The notes: generated by a model from the letters alone, not told the origin. A stretch of DNA of 38,676 bases from Candidatus Sumerlaeia bacterium (GCA_020831705.1 JAFIGB010000418.1:1-38676), one strand, 5' to 3'. Numbered from the stretch's first letter, positions 1 to 10,584 are shown. Numbers and translations are program-made.

Positions 1-2782
1 CTTTGTTGATGTCGTTATGTGCGTGGTAGGTGTTCCTTACAACAGCCTGGATGCGCTGGATCTGCAGCGGGTTTGCCTGTGAGTTCGGGTTGGTACCATC
101 AACATTGAGGTTGTTGGGGTTCGGAATCACGAAGATGGGCAGCGCACCGTTGACGACCTGAAGGGCGCGGACGGCGTCGCCAAGTTCCACCTGGCCGTTG
201 TTGGTGAGATCACCAAGGCTGGCGGTCAGGCCAAGGTCAGCCATGAGGGCCTCGTACCAGTCAACGTAGCCGGAGCTGTTCGTGTCGGCGGTGAAGGAGT
301 CGCCATCCCAGCCCGGGGGAAGATCGCTGCTGAGGGGATCGAGACCGGCAGCAACCATGACGCCGTCGGGAACATCGTTCGGACCGGAGGAAACAGCCTG
401 GAAGTCGGTGCCGAGACGGAACTCGATCACGTCGGGAAGGCCGTCGTTGTCGCGGTCGAAGGTGGCGACGATGTTTGTCTCGAGAATGTCATTGCCGCCG
501 CGTGAACCGAAGAAGCGGACGCCATCTTCGATGGACTGGGCGCCGGTAACATCAGCACTGACATCGCCATCAATGTAACCATCGTTGGAGGAGTCAGGTC
601 CGTAGACGTTGCTGTGCCAGTTGTGGCTCATGTTCCAGTATCCAGCGGGTGTTCCGGTCTGGCTACCAACACCATCAATGAAGACGGTAATCGGGTGCAT
701 GAACATGTTGCCATCAGAAGGGGAACCACCAATGGTGGCGCTTCCGGGGGTGCCGGGAAGCTCAACAGCGAACATTCCTGAGATGGCACCAACACGGTTA
801 CGGGTGAACTCGAACGTACCACCGTTTCCGGAGAAAAGGGCCAGACGGGCGACATCCTCGATAAGACCATCTGTGAAGGTGAGTGAGGAGGCCGTATTGC
901 GGAGGCGCAGGGCACGGAAGGCCTCGCGGATTTCCACATTAGTAGCTGTGATGGACGTACCATCGATGGCGGAGAGGACGACGTCGTTGAAGTCACGAAG
1001 TTTGACGTTGTCGAGAACGATGGTGCCGCCATTGCCCGTGAAGGGCGAGAGGCTGTCGCGGTTGCCAAAAAGGCCGGGAACGTTACCACTGACGACCACG
1101 TCTTCAAGGATCAGCGTGGATGTTTCATCCTCAAGAACGAACATGGAAGTCGTTACGCTCTGGTTGTTCGGGGTGATGACAAAACGATCTGACTTGGCGG
1201 CTTCAGAACGGATGGTCAGGGTCTGGTTTGCGCGGACAACCGTCCCGACGGGGAAGGACTCGTCCTCGGTCAACTCATATTCCTCATTGTCGGAAAGACC
1301 AACGAAGCGGTTCGGGTCGCCCGGGTCAATCTCGTCACCAAAGGCGTTGTAACCCATGGCGAGGGTGCCACCGCCGGTGGGATCTGAGAACTTGGGCAGG
1401 CCCGTCCAGTCCGGATTGTTGACGATATCGCCGGGATCTGCGGGCGGGATGACTTCGGCGTTCAGGATGCCGAACTGCCCGGGGGGATCACCCGGTGAGT
1501 TGTCAAAGAAGACATTGGCGGGATCGCTCATGTAGTGGAGCAATTCAATGCCTGTGATCGTGTTGCCACCATTGATGACCTGGGTATCAAGGTTGAAATG
1601 GAATCCGTGGGGAGCACCGTCGGAGTAGGCACCGCCACCAACTGCCCGGACAACAGCAACGTCCTCGGCGGCATTCCCACTGTCGATAAAGACATTGTTC
1701 TCAAGCACGTAGACCAGTTCTTCATCAAGCGCCGCATTGCCGCGCCATGCGGTGTAGGGGTTGGTGACATTGATGAAGGTGTTGTTGTTGAAGCGGATGC
1801 GGGAACCGGTGTCCGTCTCCTGATATTCGCCACTCTTGCTGGCCGGGGAGATGCCACGACCGAAGTTGGAGAACACATCATCGGAGAACATCACGCCACC
1901 GTTCATCGTGTTGCCCGAAATGTCCATGTTGCTGCTGTCGGAATTCGAGTTGTCACGGAAGAAGCGCAGGTTCTGGGAACTGGTTGAAATGTTGGTGAAC
2001 TCGGTGCTGTCGACTTCGCCTTCGAGAACAACATCGATATCGTTGTCGATCAGCTGGAAGCCATCGTCATTTGCATCACCAAACGGGGATCCATTGTGCA
2101 TGTAAACACAATAGATGTTGGTGAAGATGCCGCTGGTATTGAGGCGGGCAACGAGATCGGGATGAAGAACGAGGTCAAACTGGTTTTCCGAGATGACCAT
2201 GTTCTTGAGGCTGTTGCTCCCCGAGGGGCGGATGTAAATGCCGAAGGTAAACCAAAGGTTCGGGTCAACATTCCCATCATGGCGGACACGAATATGGTTG
2301 TTCGTGATCGTCATGTTCTCGGAGGTGGTTCCACCTGTGGCCTGGATGTAGAAACCGTAGGTGGCTCCCTCAAGGGTCAGGTTGGTGATGGTCAGATTGT
2401 CGGAATCGTTGATGTAGAAACCATCATGACCGTAGGGGAAGGTAATGCTCGCGCTGGTGTTGGCGGTCAGCGTCAGGCCTTCCTTGCCGACGATTTCAAT
2501 TCCCGGGTTCGAGAGGTCCATGTAGGAATCGAGGGCGAAGCCTGAGGTGAGGTCAAATTCACCCTGCAATGCAATGGTCTGACCAGCCGGAGCGTTATCA
2601 ATCGCATTCTGAATGCGGGTGAAGTCGTTGTCGGTTTCCGTCGGTGTGACGCCCTCTTGGCTGGTGGAACTGACCGGCGTCACCGTTGCCTGAGCCATTC
2701 CTGCCGAAAGGGCGAGTGCAATGACGGCACTTGCTGGAAGGAATTTTCTCCGCAATGCGGAAATCTTGCTGTTTTTCTTCAT
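1..2782 (-). CDS. Secreted right-handed beta-helix-type protein with C-terminal EF-hand/dockerin-like module (paralogue 1; 3' end lies outside window)
   Basis: Minus-strand reading frame from ATG at 2782 (MKKNSKISALRRKFLPASAVIALALSAGMAQA signal peptide) stays open to the window edge (codon 927 begins at position 4); absent from ORF track because no stop lies in the window. Contains NLTITNLTLEG-type repeats and DTNSSGYVDWYE...LGDLTNNGQVELGDAVRALQVVNG C-terminal motifs; AGGGGG Shine-Dalgarno upstream. Confidence 0.85.
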   Translation of the reverse strand, partial: MKKNSKISALRRKFLPASAVIALALSAGMAQATVTPVSSTSQEGVTPTETDNDFTRIQNAIDNAPAGQTIALQGEFDLTSGFALDSYMDLSNPGIEIVGKEGLTLTANTSASITFPYGHDGFYINDSDNLTITNLTLEGATYGFYIQATGGTTSENMTITNNHIRVRHDGNVDPNLWFTFGIYIRPSGSNSLKNMVISENQFDLVLHPDLVARLNTSGIFTNIYCVYMHNGSPFGDANDDGFQLIDNDIDVVLEGEVDSTEFTNISTSSQNLRFFRDNSNSDSSNMDISGNTMNGGVMFSDDVFSNFGRGISPASKSGEYQETDTGSRIRFNNNTFINVTNPYTAWRGNAALDEELVYVLENNVFIDSGNAAEDVAVVRAVGGGAYSDGAPHGFHFNLDTQVINGGNTITGIELLHYMSDPANVFFDNSPGDPPGQFGILNAEVIPPADPGDIVNNPDWTGLPKFSDPTGGGTLAMGYNAFGDEIDPGDPNRFVGLSDNEEYELTEDESFPVGTVVRANQTLTIRSEAAKSDRFVITPNNQSVTTSMFVLEDETSTLILEDVVVSGNVPGLFGNRDSLSPFTGNGGTIVLDNVKLRDFNDVVLSAIDGTSITATNVEIREAFRALRLRNTASSLTFTDGLIEDVARLALFSGNGGTFEFTRNRVGAISGMFAVELPGTPGSATIGGSPSDGNMFMHPITVFIDGVGSQTGTPAGYWNMSHNWHSNVYGPDSSNDGYIDGDVSADVTGAQSIEDGVRFFGSRGGNDILETNIVATFDRDNDGLPDVIEFRLGTDFQAVSSGPNDVPDGVMVAAGLDPLSSDLPPGWDGDSFTADTNSSGYVDWYEALMADLGLTASLGDLTNNGQVELGDAVRALQVVNGALPIFVIPNPNNLNVDGTNPNSQANPLQIQRIQAVVRNTYHAHNDINK

Positions 2783-3050
2783 GAAGGGTCCCCCTGGATG
2801 GAAGAAATAAAAGTGGATACATAACCTAAAACCAAGCTCAGAATTCACCCTTTTGACGGTTCATTGCGGCACTTAGTGCGCAACAGAATGCCTGATTTGG
2901 GTGCATTCTGCTCTAGGTTCGGCCCCACCGATACCTTCAAAACGGGAGCCCTGTCAACAGCAAGAAGTTGGATACAACAATCGACCCGGTTTGACAGAGC
3001 AAATCGGGCCGAATATGATCGACGTTAAAACTGTAACTGCGAGGAGAGAA

Positions 3051-3085
3051 TTGCCGGGGAAAGCAGGGGAAACTCCCCCCGGCAA
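3051..3085. terminator. Hairpin downstream of paralogue 2 (TTGCCGGGG / CCCCGGCAA)
   Basis: 9-bp perfect inverted repeat just beyond the minus-strand stop at 3108; no U-tract. Confidence 0.45.
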
Positions 3086-3107
3086 CCTTCAGGTAAAGGT
3101 GTTAACC

Positions 3108-6050
3108 TTAGTTAATGCCAGGAACTGCGGGGAAGGTGGTGCGAACACCAGCCTGGAAGCGCAGGATCTGCAGCGGATTGGCCAGGGAGAAGGGATTCGA
3201 CCCGGACACATTGAGTGAGTGGGGCGAAGCCACCGCTGATGCGGAGATCGAACCATTGACGATCTGAAGGGCGCGAACGGCGTCGGTCAGGGACACTTCG
3301 CCGTTGCCGTCAAGGTCACCGAGGGGAAGGACAAACCCAACGATTTCAGTGAGGGCCAGCTCATACCAGTCGGCAAGGCCGCTGTTGTTTGTGTCTGCTG
3401 CCAGTGACCCGGGGGTCCACTCGGCGGGGACATCGGTGAGGCCAATGGGAAGCCCAAGGGCCACGTGAACGCCGTCGGGGATACCATTGCCGCTGGTGTC
3501 GAAGGCGAAGGGATTGGCGCCAAGCTGACGAGCAATGGTGTCGGGCAGGCCGTTGCCACTGCGGTCAAGGATGGCGACAATGTTGGTTTCAACGATGTCG
3601 TTGCCCTGGCTGGAGCCATAGAAACGCTTGCCGTCTGTAATGGCTGTAACAGCGGGTTCGTAGATCGCAGGACCGACATAGGGAACAGCCAACGTGCCAT
3701 CAATGTAACCATCGTTGTTGGAGTCTGGACCAACGACGTTGATGTGGGTGTTGTAGCTGAAGTTAAGGCCAGTGTTTTCAACACCTGATGGGGTGGGTCC
3801 AGTGCCGTTAAGGGTCCATGTCACCGGGGTGGCGAAGATGTTGCCTGCATCGGGGGCACCGCCGATGGCGAAGTTACCCGGGCCATTGATCATCTGGAAG
3901 GTGGTTCCGGTGCCGGTAATCGTGCCGATCCGGCTCGAGGTAAGGGATCCGGAGCTTGCGCCACCACGGAACTGAACGACATTGCCCACATTTGTGATGA
4001 TCGACTCCGTGACATTGACTTCGCCACCATTGTCGAGCGCGACAGCACGTCCAACCCGGTGGATCAGGACGTCGGAGGCATTGATGACAGCGGAGGCATG
4101 CTTTGCGGAAAGGGCATCGCCAATGAAGTCTTCAATTGTGGCGTTCTCAAGGTTAACGGTCCCGCCATTGGGGGTTCCGAAGGGGCTGATAATGTCGGCA
4201 GTGGCACCGCCTGGAGCATCACCGCTTACGATGACATTTTCGAGATTCAGCACAGAATCACTGGCATCAAGGGTGAAGAGTGGAGCGGAGAAGCTACCCA
4301 CTGTCGGGGCGATTCTCACACGATCCACGTGGCTGGATTTCGTGTCCTCAACACCGACGATGGTAACTGTTTGGCCGGCACCAATGCGTGTTCCGGGAGC
4401 GAGCTCCTCGAGTTCGCTGATTTCCAGAAGAACATTCGAGCCAAGACCAAGGAAGCGATTGGGGTCGCCCGGATCGATTGCATCACCGAAGGCGTTGTAG
4501 CCCATTGCCAGATCGCCATTTCCGAGGGGATCAAAGAAACGGGGAAACTGGACAGAGTCCGTCCAATCGGGATTGTTGACGATGTCACCGGGGTCTGCTG
4601 CGGGGGCAATGAACAGACCGGTTACACCATAGTCAAGGCGCTCTTCCCAGGGATCATCCGTTTCAGAATTGAATTCGGTGTTCTCTTGAGTTTGGAACAT
4701 GGTGCGGCGGTCAGTGGCCAGGTATTGGAATGCTTCCAGTCCCGTGAAACCATCAATGACCGTATCGAGGTCAAAGTACATGGTCTTGGGAATTGGCGAG
4801 CTCCATGATTGGGCCAATGAGTTCGTGACCGTTGTGTTGGTGAAGGTGTTGCCGTAGGCCATCAGGTATTGACCAAGGTCGGGATCCGCCTCTGGCCATG
4901 TGAAAAAGTAAAGGGCGGTTGTGACATCTTCGAACACATTGTTGTGAACCACCAAGGCGTTTGCGACCGAGGAGTAATCATTACCCGGATTTGGGTCGGT
5001 GAAACTGGCGGGGTTGCTCAACGAAGTGATAATGACACCAATGTTGAATCCGGCTGGGACAATCATCTCACCGGGGGCTTCGGGATCGGCAACCTTGAAA
5101 TCAAAGCTGTTTCCCGAGAAGGTCTGCTTGCCGGCCAATGCATGGCCTGTGAAGCCTGAATTGGCGTTGTCATAGATGGAAATTCTTGTCTGCGCGACAA
5201 AGTCTTCTGCAGTTGCGGGAGTGGTATACCCAAGGGAGGCGGGCCTTGTCTCAACTCCGAAGGTATTGTCTGAAACCACCAGGCCACGAACACGAGTGGC
5301 TGAACCTGCGTTTGTTACCACGCCGGACGTTTGAACGGCGATACCATTGGTCGGCCAAAGGAATGTATTGCCAGTAATGGTCGTGTTCAGGTCGTTTCCA
5401 CCACCACCCCTGAAGACAATGGCACTCCCGCCACCGTAGGCAGTCGTAACGTGGAAGGTATTGTCGGAAATGGTAAGACCATTGTGTGACCCGGAATTAA
5501 TGTGAAATGGAGTGTTGAACTCTGAAAATTCAATTCCGGTGACCGTCAGGTTGGTTGTGTTGGTGCTTTGGAAGCCCATGAAGCCAGTGATCCCGGTCAC
5601 ACCGCCAACTGATGTGAGTTCCGGAGGTGCCGTATCGCCATCGTTCGGGGCAATGATCGTGACCGTCCCCTGACCGTTAATGGTGATGTCGCTGACACCT
5701 GTAGGGGGCCGCAATCCAAGGTAACGATATTGTACCCCGGATATGGTTGCAGAGGAATTCACATTCACAAAAGCACCGCTATCGAGTTCGAAATATGAAT
5801 CACGTGCATTTGCTTCATTCCAGTCGAAGGTGCCCTCAAGGATAAGTGTCTGGCCGGTTGTGAGGCCGCTGAGCGCATTCTTGATGCGGGTGAAATCGTT
5901 GTCCGTGGCGTCCGGTGTTCCACCGGAGGCGGAAATGGAGCTGATGTTAACGACGGTCGCGTTCGCCATGCCGGCGGAAAGCACAATTGCCACAAGAGCA
6001 CTTGCCGGGATAAACTTCCGCAATGCGGATGTTCTGCTGTGATATTTCAT
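3108..6050 (-). CDS. Secreted beta-helix-type protein with C-terminal EF-hand/dockerin-like module (paralogue 2)
   Basis: ORF 3108..6080; preferred start MKYHSRTSALRKFIPASALVAIVLSAGMANA at 6050, preceded by AGGGGGACCCC. C-terminus DLDGNGEVSLTDAVRALQIVNG...NPLQILRFQAGVRTTFPAVPGIN. Confidence 0.9.
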   Translation of the reverse strand: MKYHSRTSALRKFIPASALVAIVLSAGMANATVVNISSISASGGTPDATDNDFTRIKNALSGLTTGQTLILEGTFDWNEANARDSYFELDSGAFVNVNSSATISGVQYRYLGLRPPTGVSDITINGQGTVTIIAPNDGDTAPPELTSVGGVTGITGFMGFQSTNTTNLTVTGIEFSEFNTPFHINSGSHNGLTISDNTFHVTTAYGGGSAIVFRGGGGNDLNTTITGNTFLWPTNGIAVQTSGVVTNAGSATRVRGLVVSDNTFGVETRPASLGYTTPATAEDFVAQTRISIYDNANSGFTGHALAGKQTFSGNSFDFKVADPEAPGEMIVPAGFNIGVIITSLSNPASFTDPNPGNDYSSVANALVVHNNVFEDVTTALYFFTWPEADPDLGQYLMAYGNTFTNTTVTNSLAQSWSSPIPKTMYFDLDTVIDGFTGLEAFQYLATDRRTMFQTQENTEFNSETDDPWEERLDYGVTGLFIAPAADPGDIVNNPDWTDSVQFPRFFDPLGNGDLAMGYNAFGDAIDPGDPNRFLGLGSNVLLEISELEELAPGTRIGAGQTVTIVGVEDTKSSHVDRVRIAPTVGSFSAPLFTLDASDSVLNLENVIVSGDAPGGATADIISPFGTPNGGTVNLENATIEDFIGDALSAKHASAVINASDVLIHRVGRAVALDNGGEVNVTESIITNVGNVVQFRGGASSGSLTSSRIGTITGTGTTFQMINGPGNFAIGGAPDAGNIFATPVTWTLNGTGPTPSGVENTGLNFSYNTHINVVGPDSNNDGYIDGTLAVPYVGPAIYEPAVTAITDGKRFYGSSQGNDIVETNIVAILDRSGNGLPDTIARQLGANPFAFDTSGNGIPDGVHVALGLPIGLTDVPAEWTPGSLAADTNNSGLADWYELALTEIVGFVLPLGDLDGNGEVSLTDAVRALQIVNGSISASAVASPHSLNVSGSNPFSLANPLQILRFQAGVRTTFPAVPGIN

Positions 6051-6390
6051 GAGGGGTCCCCCTGAAAAAAGTTGGTACAAAATTGCAAACAGTCGTCACA
6101 TTGGCGTTGTTCCATGGCAGTCGCTTTACTAGCTCTTATGCAACATACCACTGTGGCGAATCGAGCAAATCCTAATGGCGAGATAACTAAGTCGGCCCCC
6201 AGAGTGTCAAGGAAATTTGACTTTTGTTGTTTGGAACAGTAAACTTATGAAAGGTCCTGTCGAGAAATGGAGGGAACCCCAACGGTTGGCCACGGTCCAA
6301 AATACTTACAACATAGGGCTTATGCTGACAGGGCAACTGCTCCATGATTTCGGGGGGATAATTGGGATACTGAGTTGCGATTTGGTTGTG

Positions 6391-6434
6391 GTGCCATCTC
6401 CGGAGAATAATAAAGTTCTTTCCGGAGATGGCAC
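6391..6434. terminator. Hairpin downstream of paralogue 3 (GTGCCATCTCCGGA / TCCGGAGATGGCAC)
   Basis: 14-bp perfect inverted repeat with 16-nt loop about 30 nt past the minus-strand stop at 6467; no U-tract. Confidence 0.5.
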
Positions 6435-6466
6435 CGAGGGACATTCCAAGGTCGAAACCTTGTGGA

Positions 6467-8713
6467 TTAGTTGATTCCTGGCACTGCGGGGAAGGTGGTA
6501 CGAACGCCCGCCTGGAAACGCAGGATCTGAAGTGGGTTGGCCAGGGAAAGAGCCGCACCGCCCGTAACATTGATCCGGTTGGGATCATCAACGATACCGA
6601 TGGGGATCGCGCCATTGATGATTTGGAGGGCCCTGACGGCATCACCTAGGGACACATCACCGCTGTCGGTCAAGTCGCCCAGATTTGCGGGAAGTCCTGT
6701 CAGACCCGAGCGCACGTTTTCATACCAGTCCGCGTATCCCGAGTTGGTTGTGTCGGCGGAAAGGGACCCTTCGGGCCAGACCGTCGCAAGAACTGCAGGA
6801 TCATTGAAGTCCAGGGGGACGCCAAGAAGGACATGAACGCCGTCGGGAACACCATTGTTGTTGGTGTCGATGGAGAGGTAATTCGCATCGGGATCACCCA
6901 ATTCCCAGGCATCGGGGAGGCCGTCGTTGTCGCGGTCGAATTGAGCAACGATGTTGGTTTCCACAAGGTTGCTGCTGAAAACCCGCTCGCCATTGACGAG
7001 GGTCAGTTGGGAGGCCAGCGCCGTGGAAAGGGGCGGGGCGTTACCAACGAGGAAGCCGTTCTCCTCGAATTCACCGACACCGAAGTAATCCGCATGCCAG
7101 TTGTGGCTGAAGGTCAGGCTGTTGGTCCCCGTGGAACCAATGACCGTGCCGGAGCGCCCAAAGAAGAGGTTCCCATTCCCGGGGCCACCGATGGTCAGAT
7201 CGTTGATGCCCGGGCCACCCATGAACTGCATCTTGATGGAGGGACGGATGATGTTGCGGGTAAGGGTGACAGTGTCGGCACCCTGGAACCGGACGGGGAA
7301 GGTAATGTTGGAGCCAAATTCCGAGCGGTTGACGGTCAGGGAGGCGCCGGAGGTCGGACGCGGGGCGTTGGCCTGGGTGATGATGCCCACGCCGGAGTTA
7401 TCAAAGGCCGAATTCTCGATGGAGACGCCATTGTCGCCATCGGTCCAGTAGGCTCCAGCAACACGCACGAGACCAGTGTTCGAGTTTTGAAACTGGACAC
7501 CATCGGCGGAGAAACCGGCATTCTCGCTGGCAATGGAGACCAGGAAGGGGACATTACTGCCACCGGCAACGGACGGATTATTCCCGTCAACAATGACATT
7601 CTCAAGGGTGAGGCTGCCGCTTGTCTGGATGTCAAAGAGCGGGAAAGAAAAGCTCCCCGCATTGGGGCGGATCACAGGGAGGGGACCACTGGACTTGTCG
7701 GCGTCTGCAGCTTTGATGGTGACACTCTTGTTAATGATCGACCCGGGGGTGATTTCAAGAACATCGCCACTGTTGAGCTCAATGACTTCGCCATCGACCA
7801 CCGAGTTGATGAAGGCAAACTGGTCGCCAGGCACTTCCGGCTCGGCATCGAGGGGCACCTGATAATTGGAGCCGTAATTCAGGGCCGCCACGTGAACGGC
7901 AAGAGACTGGTCGGCGACCGTGGTGAGGGCACCCACGGAAATGCCGGCAATTTCTGCATCCGCGAGACGATTCAACCCCGTATCAGGGATGATCAACTCC
8001 TCGTCCACCCCGTCACCAACGACGTAGTAGCGCAAACTTGAGTCGGGAAGGAGCTGCATCCCGATCGTATACCAGTTATCGGGGGTGATTGTCGCAAACT
8101 CCCCGGAGTCACCAGCGGTTACCGAATTTCCGGAGATGATGATCGACGTGGGATCGCCAACATTAAGGGAGGAGATGAAAAGACCCGGGAAGCCGAACCC
8201 ATCGGGAGTGACGTGGTAATACTCCACCTCGAAATAGGGACTCCAGTCCCTGCCCATGGCGAGGTCGAAGAGGAATCGCTCGCGCTGTGCATCGGTGGTG
8301 CCGGGATAACTCTCCAGTTCGAAGCCACCGGGATTTTGACCGGTCAGGGAGATGCGGGACTGGGCTGCACGAATGACATTCTCCGGGGGAAGGGTCACTC
8401 CGTTGCCACCATTGACCGTATATCCGTCATCAGTAGTACGGAAACCAAAGGCTGCAACGGGCACAGGAGGATCCGTGGGGGTGTTGACGGGGGTCATTTT
8501 TGACCCACTTCCGCCGGGGACACCGTAACCGCGATCAGACCATGCGGGAGCCTGAAAGCCAGTCCATGTGTCATCAAAGTCCATGGAAACAATGAAGGGT
8601 TCCGTGGTGGGGTCATCCGCAAAAACAGGCGCTGGTGCAATCGCCAACAGGCCACAAGCAGCAAGCGCCATTGGCCAGACGTGTGCACTCTTCGGGTTGA
8701 AACGTTTCGTCAT
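6467..8713 (-). CDS. Secreted protein, concanavalin-like N-terminal part plus shared C-terminal EF-hand/dockerin-like module (paralogue 3)
   Basis: ORF 6467..8866; preferred start MTKRFNPKSAHVWPMALAACGLLAIAPAPVFA at 8713; C-terminus DLTDSGDVSLGDAVRALQIING...NPLQILRFQAGVRTTFPAVPGIN nearly identical to paralogue 2. Confidence 0.88.
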   Translation of the reverse strand: MTKRFNPKSAHVWPMALAACGLLAIAPAPVFADDPTTEPFIVSMDFDDTWTGFQAPAWSDRGYGVPGGSGSKMTPVNTPTDPPVPVAAFGFRTTDDGYTVNGGNGVTLPPENVIRAAQSRISLTGQNPGGFELESYPGTTDAQRERFLFDLAMGRDWSPYFEVEYYHVTPDGFGFPGLFISSLNVGDPTSIIISGNSVTAGDSGEFATITPDNWYTIGMQLLPDSSLRYYVVGDGVDEELIIPDTGLNRLADAEIAGISVGALTTVADQSLAVHVAALNYGSNYQVPLDAEPEVPGDQFAFINSVVDGEVIELNSGDVLEITPGSIINKSVTIKAADADKSSGPLPVIRPNAGSFSFPLFDIQTSGSLTLENVIVDGNNPSVAGGSNVPFLVSIASENAGFSADGVQFQNSNTGLVRVAGAYWTDGDNGVSIENSAFDNSGVGIITQANAPRPTSGASLTVNRSEFGSNITFPVRFQGADTVTLTRNIIRPSIKMQFMGGPGINDLTIGGPGNGNLFFGRSGTVIGSTGTNSLTFSHNWHADYFGVGEFEENGFLVGNAPPLSTALASQLTLVNGERVFSSNLVETNIVAQFDRDNDGLPDAWELGDPDANYLSIDTNNNGVPDGVHVLLGVPLDFNDPAVLATVWPEGSLSADTTNSGYADWYENVRSGLTGLPANLGDLTDSGDVSLGDAVRALQIINGAIPIGIVDDPNRINVTGGAALSLANPLQILRFQAGVRTTFPAVPGIN

Positions 8714-9031
8714 ACCATTTCGTTCCTTTGTAGGGTATCTTGCCGCAGTCAATTTTTGAGCAGCAATAGTGCCAAATATCCCGACAAAAAATCGATAAAG
8801 GCTTGGTTGACGCAGGAATATCAGTACAAAATCACGTTTCGACGAACTTTCGCCACGATGGATCATGCCATGGCCATCTTTCCTGTATACCTCAACCAGA
8901 TCCCAAATCCGGTTTTCTTTTCATTGCGGTTGCCGGACCAAATTGCCCAGATTGCAATCCGTGCGGACGTGATCAGGCCATGGCCACGTCTCCGCAATTA
9001 TGACCCGAAACCAACTCCGAGGGCGTGCAGG

Positions 9032-9820
9032 ATGGAAACACTTCGTGCCCTTTGGCTCCTCGCCAAGGGGGTGTTGCTTGAGGCGATCAGGCGGAAGGAA
9101 ATCTACGCCATCGTCCTGGTGACGGTAATTCTGATCGGTGCGGTCATGACGGTGGACTTTTTCGGTCTTCAGGGACTGGAAAAATTCTACCGGGAAATCG
9201 CCCTGAAGGTCATGGGCATCGCCACGGCGCTGACGACCATTGTGCTGGCCTCGCGCCAACTCCCCCGGGAGTTCCGTAACCGCACCATCTACCCCCTGAT
9301 GGCCAAGCCGATCACGCGGACGACCTTCCTCCTCGGGAAGTTTTTTGGCGTCCTCCTCGCCGCAATTTTCTGCCTCGCCCTTTTTATGCTCGTCTATCTT
9401 TCGGGCGCCCTGTACCTGGGACAAACAATCCCCTGGGGCCTGTTTTTCCAATACCTCTACCTTCAGGTGATCCTGCTGGCCATTCTGGCAACCCTTTGTT
9501 TCTGGCTTTCCCTCCTTCTGACACTGGATGCCGCAATCACGCTGGGGGTGATCTTTTACCTCACCGCATCGACCTTTAACACCATCCTGAACGAGGTTTA
9601 CTTTCTCGCCGATGATCTCGCGAAATGGATGATGGTCTTCCTGAATTATCTCATTCCGAACCTGAACGTCTTTGACCTGACGGAGAAAACCGTCCATGCC
9701 GGGGAACTTTGGGGGCCGGTGGACCTGATGACGATGCTGGGGGTCAGTCTTTATGGCATTTTCTGGGTGGGCGCTTTTTTCGGTCTGACACTGCTTTGGT
9801 TCAGGAGGCGTGAGCTATGA
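9032..9820 (+). CDS. ABC-2 type transporter permease
   Basis: Start METLRALWLLAKGVLLEAIRRKEIYAIV; multiple hydrophobic helices; PREFRNRTIYPLMAKPITRTTFLLGKF motif typical of ABC-2 permeases. Confidence 0.8.
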   Translation: METLRALWLLAKGVLLEAIRRKEIYAIVLVTVILIGAVMTVDFFGLQGLEKFYREIALKVMGIATALTTIVLASRQLPREFRNRTIYPLMAKPITRTTFLLGKFFGVLLAAIFCLALFMLVYLSGALYLGQTIPWGLFFQYLYLQVILLAILATLCFWLSLLLTLDAAITLGVIFYLTASTFNTILNEVYFLADDLAKWMMVFLNYLIPNLNVFDLTEKTVHAGELWGPVDLMTMLGVSLYGIFWVGAFFGLTLLWFRRREL

Positions 9821-10584
9821 ACGCAATCCTTCTGATCGGCAAGGGGGTGGTGCTCGAAACCCTTCGGCGCCAGGAGTTCCACCTTGTCGTAATCATTGCC
9901 GGCCTCCTCATGCTCAAGGCGATCGTGGTGCGCATGATCGGAATCGAGAACCCCGCCACGGGGACATTGTTGCTCAATCTCAGCATGACCGTGGCCACAT
10001 GGACGGCACTGATTTTCACCCTGCTCACGGTGAGCGGCCTGGTCCCCAAGGAGTTGGAAAACCGGACCGTTTACCTCCTGCTCGCAAGGCCGGTAACCCG
10101 TGCCCAGTTCTTTCTGGGCAAATGGGGGGCGGGGATTGCCCTCGGTGTGGTGGCGTATCTGATGCTCCTCGCCCTCGCATGGGCACCGGGGCCACGGATG
10201 GAAGCCAATGATGGGGCGATGATGGCCCAAACGGTCATTTTCGGGATCGGTTCGATCATCATGATCGCAACACTGGCGATCACCTTGTCCCTGCTCCTCC
10301 CCCAGCCGGTGACGATTGTCCTGGTGGGCCTGATGGCGGCCGGTGGGGAGATGGCGGCGAACTTATTCAGGACCGCCTTTCGCTCCGACGCCGTTGGGAG
10401 TCTTCTGGAATGGGGGGCGAATTACCTCCCTGCCTTTGGCCGGTTAAACACGGTGACCCGCTACACCGATGGGATCGGTCCCCTTGGTTTTGGTGACTTT
10501 ATGGCCCTTCTGGCCCATGTCTTGATCATAAGCGGTGTTACCCTGGTGGGTGGCATTGTCCTTTTCGAAAAAAGGTCCATCTGA
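9817..10584 (+). CDS. ABC-2 type transporter permease
   Basis: ATGA overlap with preceding ORF; MNAILLIGKGVVLETLRRQEF...PKELENRTVYLLLARPVTRAQFFLGKW. Confidence 0.8.
   Translation: MNAILLIGKGVVLETLRRQEFHLVVIIAGLLMLKAIVVRMIGIENPATGTLLLNLSMTVATWTALIFTLLTVSGLVPKELENRTVYLLLARPVTRAQFFLGKWGAGIALGVVAYLMLLALAWAPGPRMEANDGAMMAQTVIFGIGSIIMIATLAITLSLLLPQPVTIVLVGLMAAGGEMAANLFRTAFRSDAVGSLLEWGANYLPAFGRLNTVTRYTDGIGPLGFGDFMALLAHVLIISGVTLVGGIVLFEKRSI

Noticed and set aside
6833-8041. 402-aa plus-strand ORF rich in G/V/D
   Set aside because: Antisense to secreted paralogue 3; no domain or start signal.
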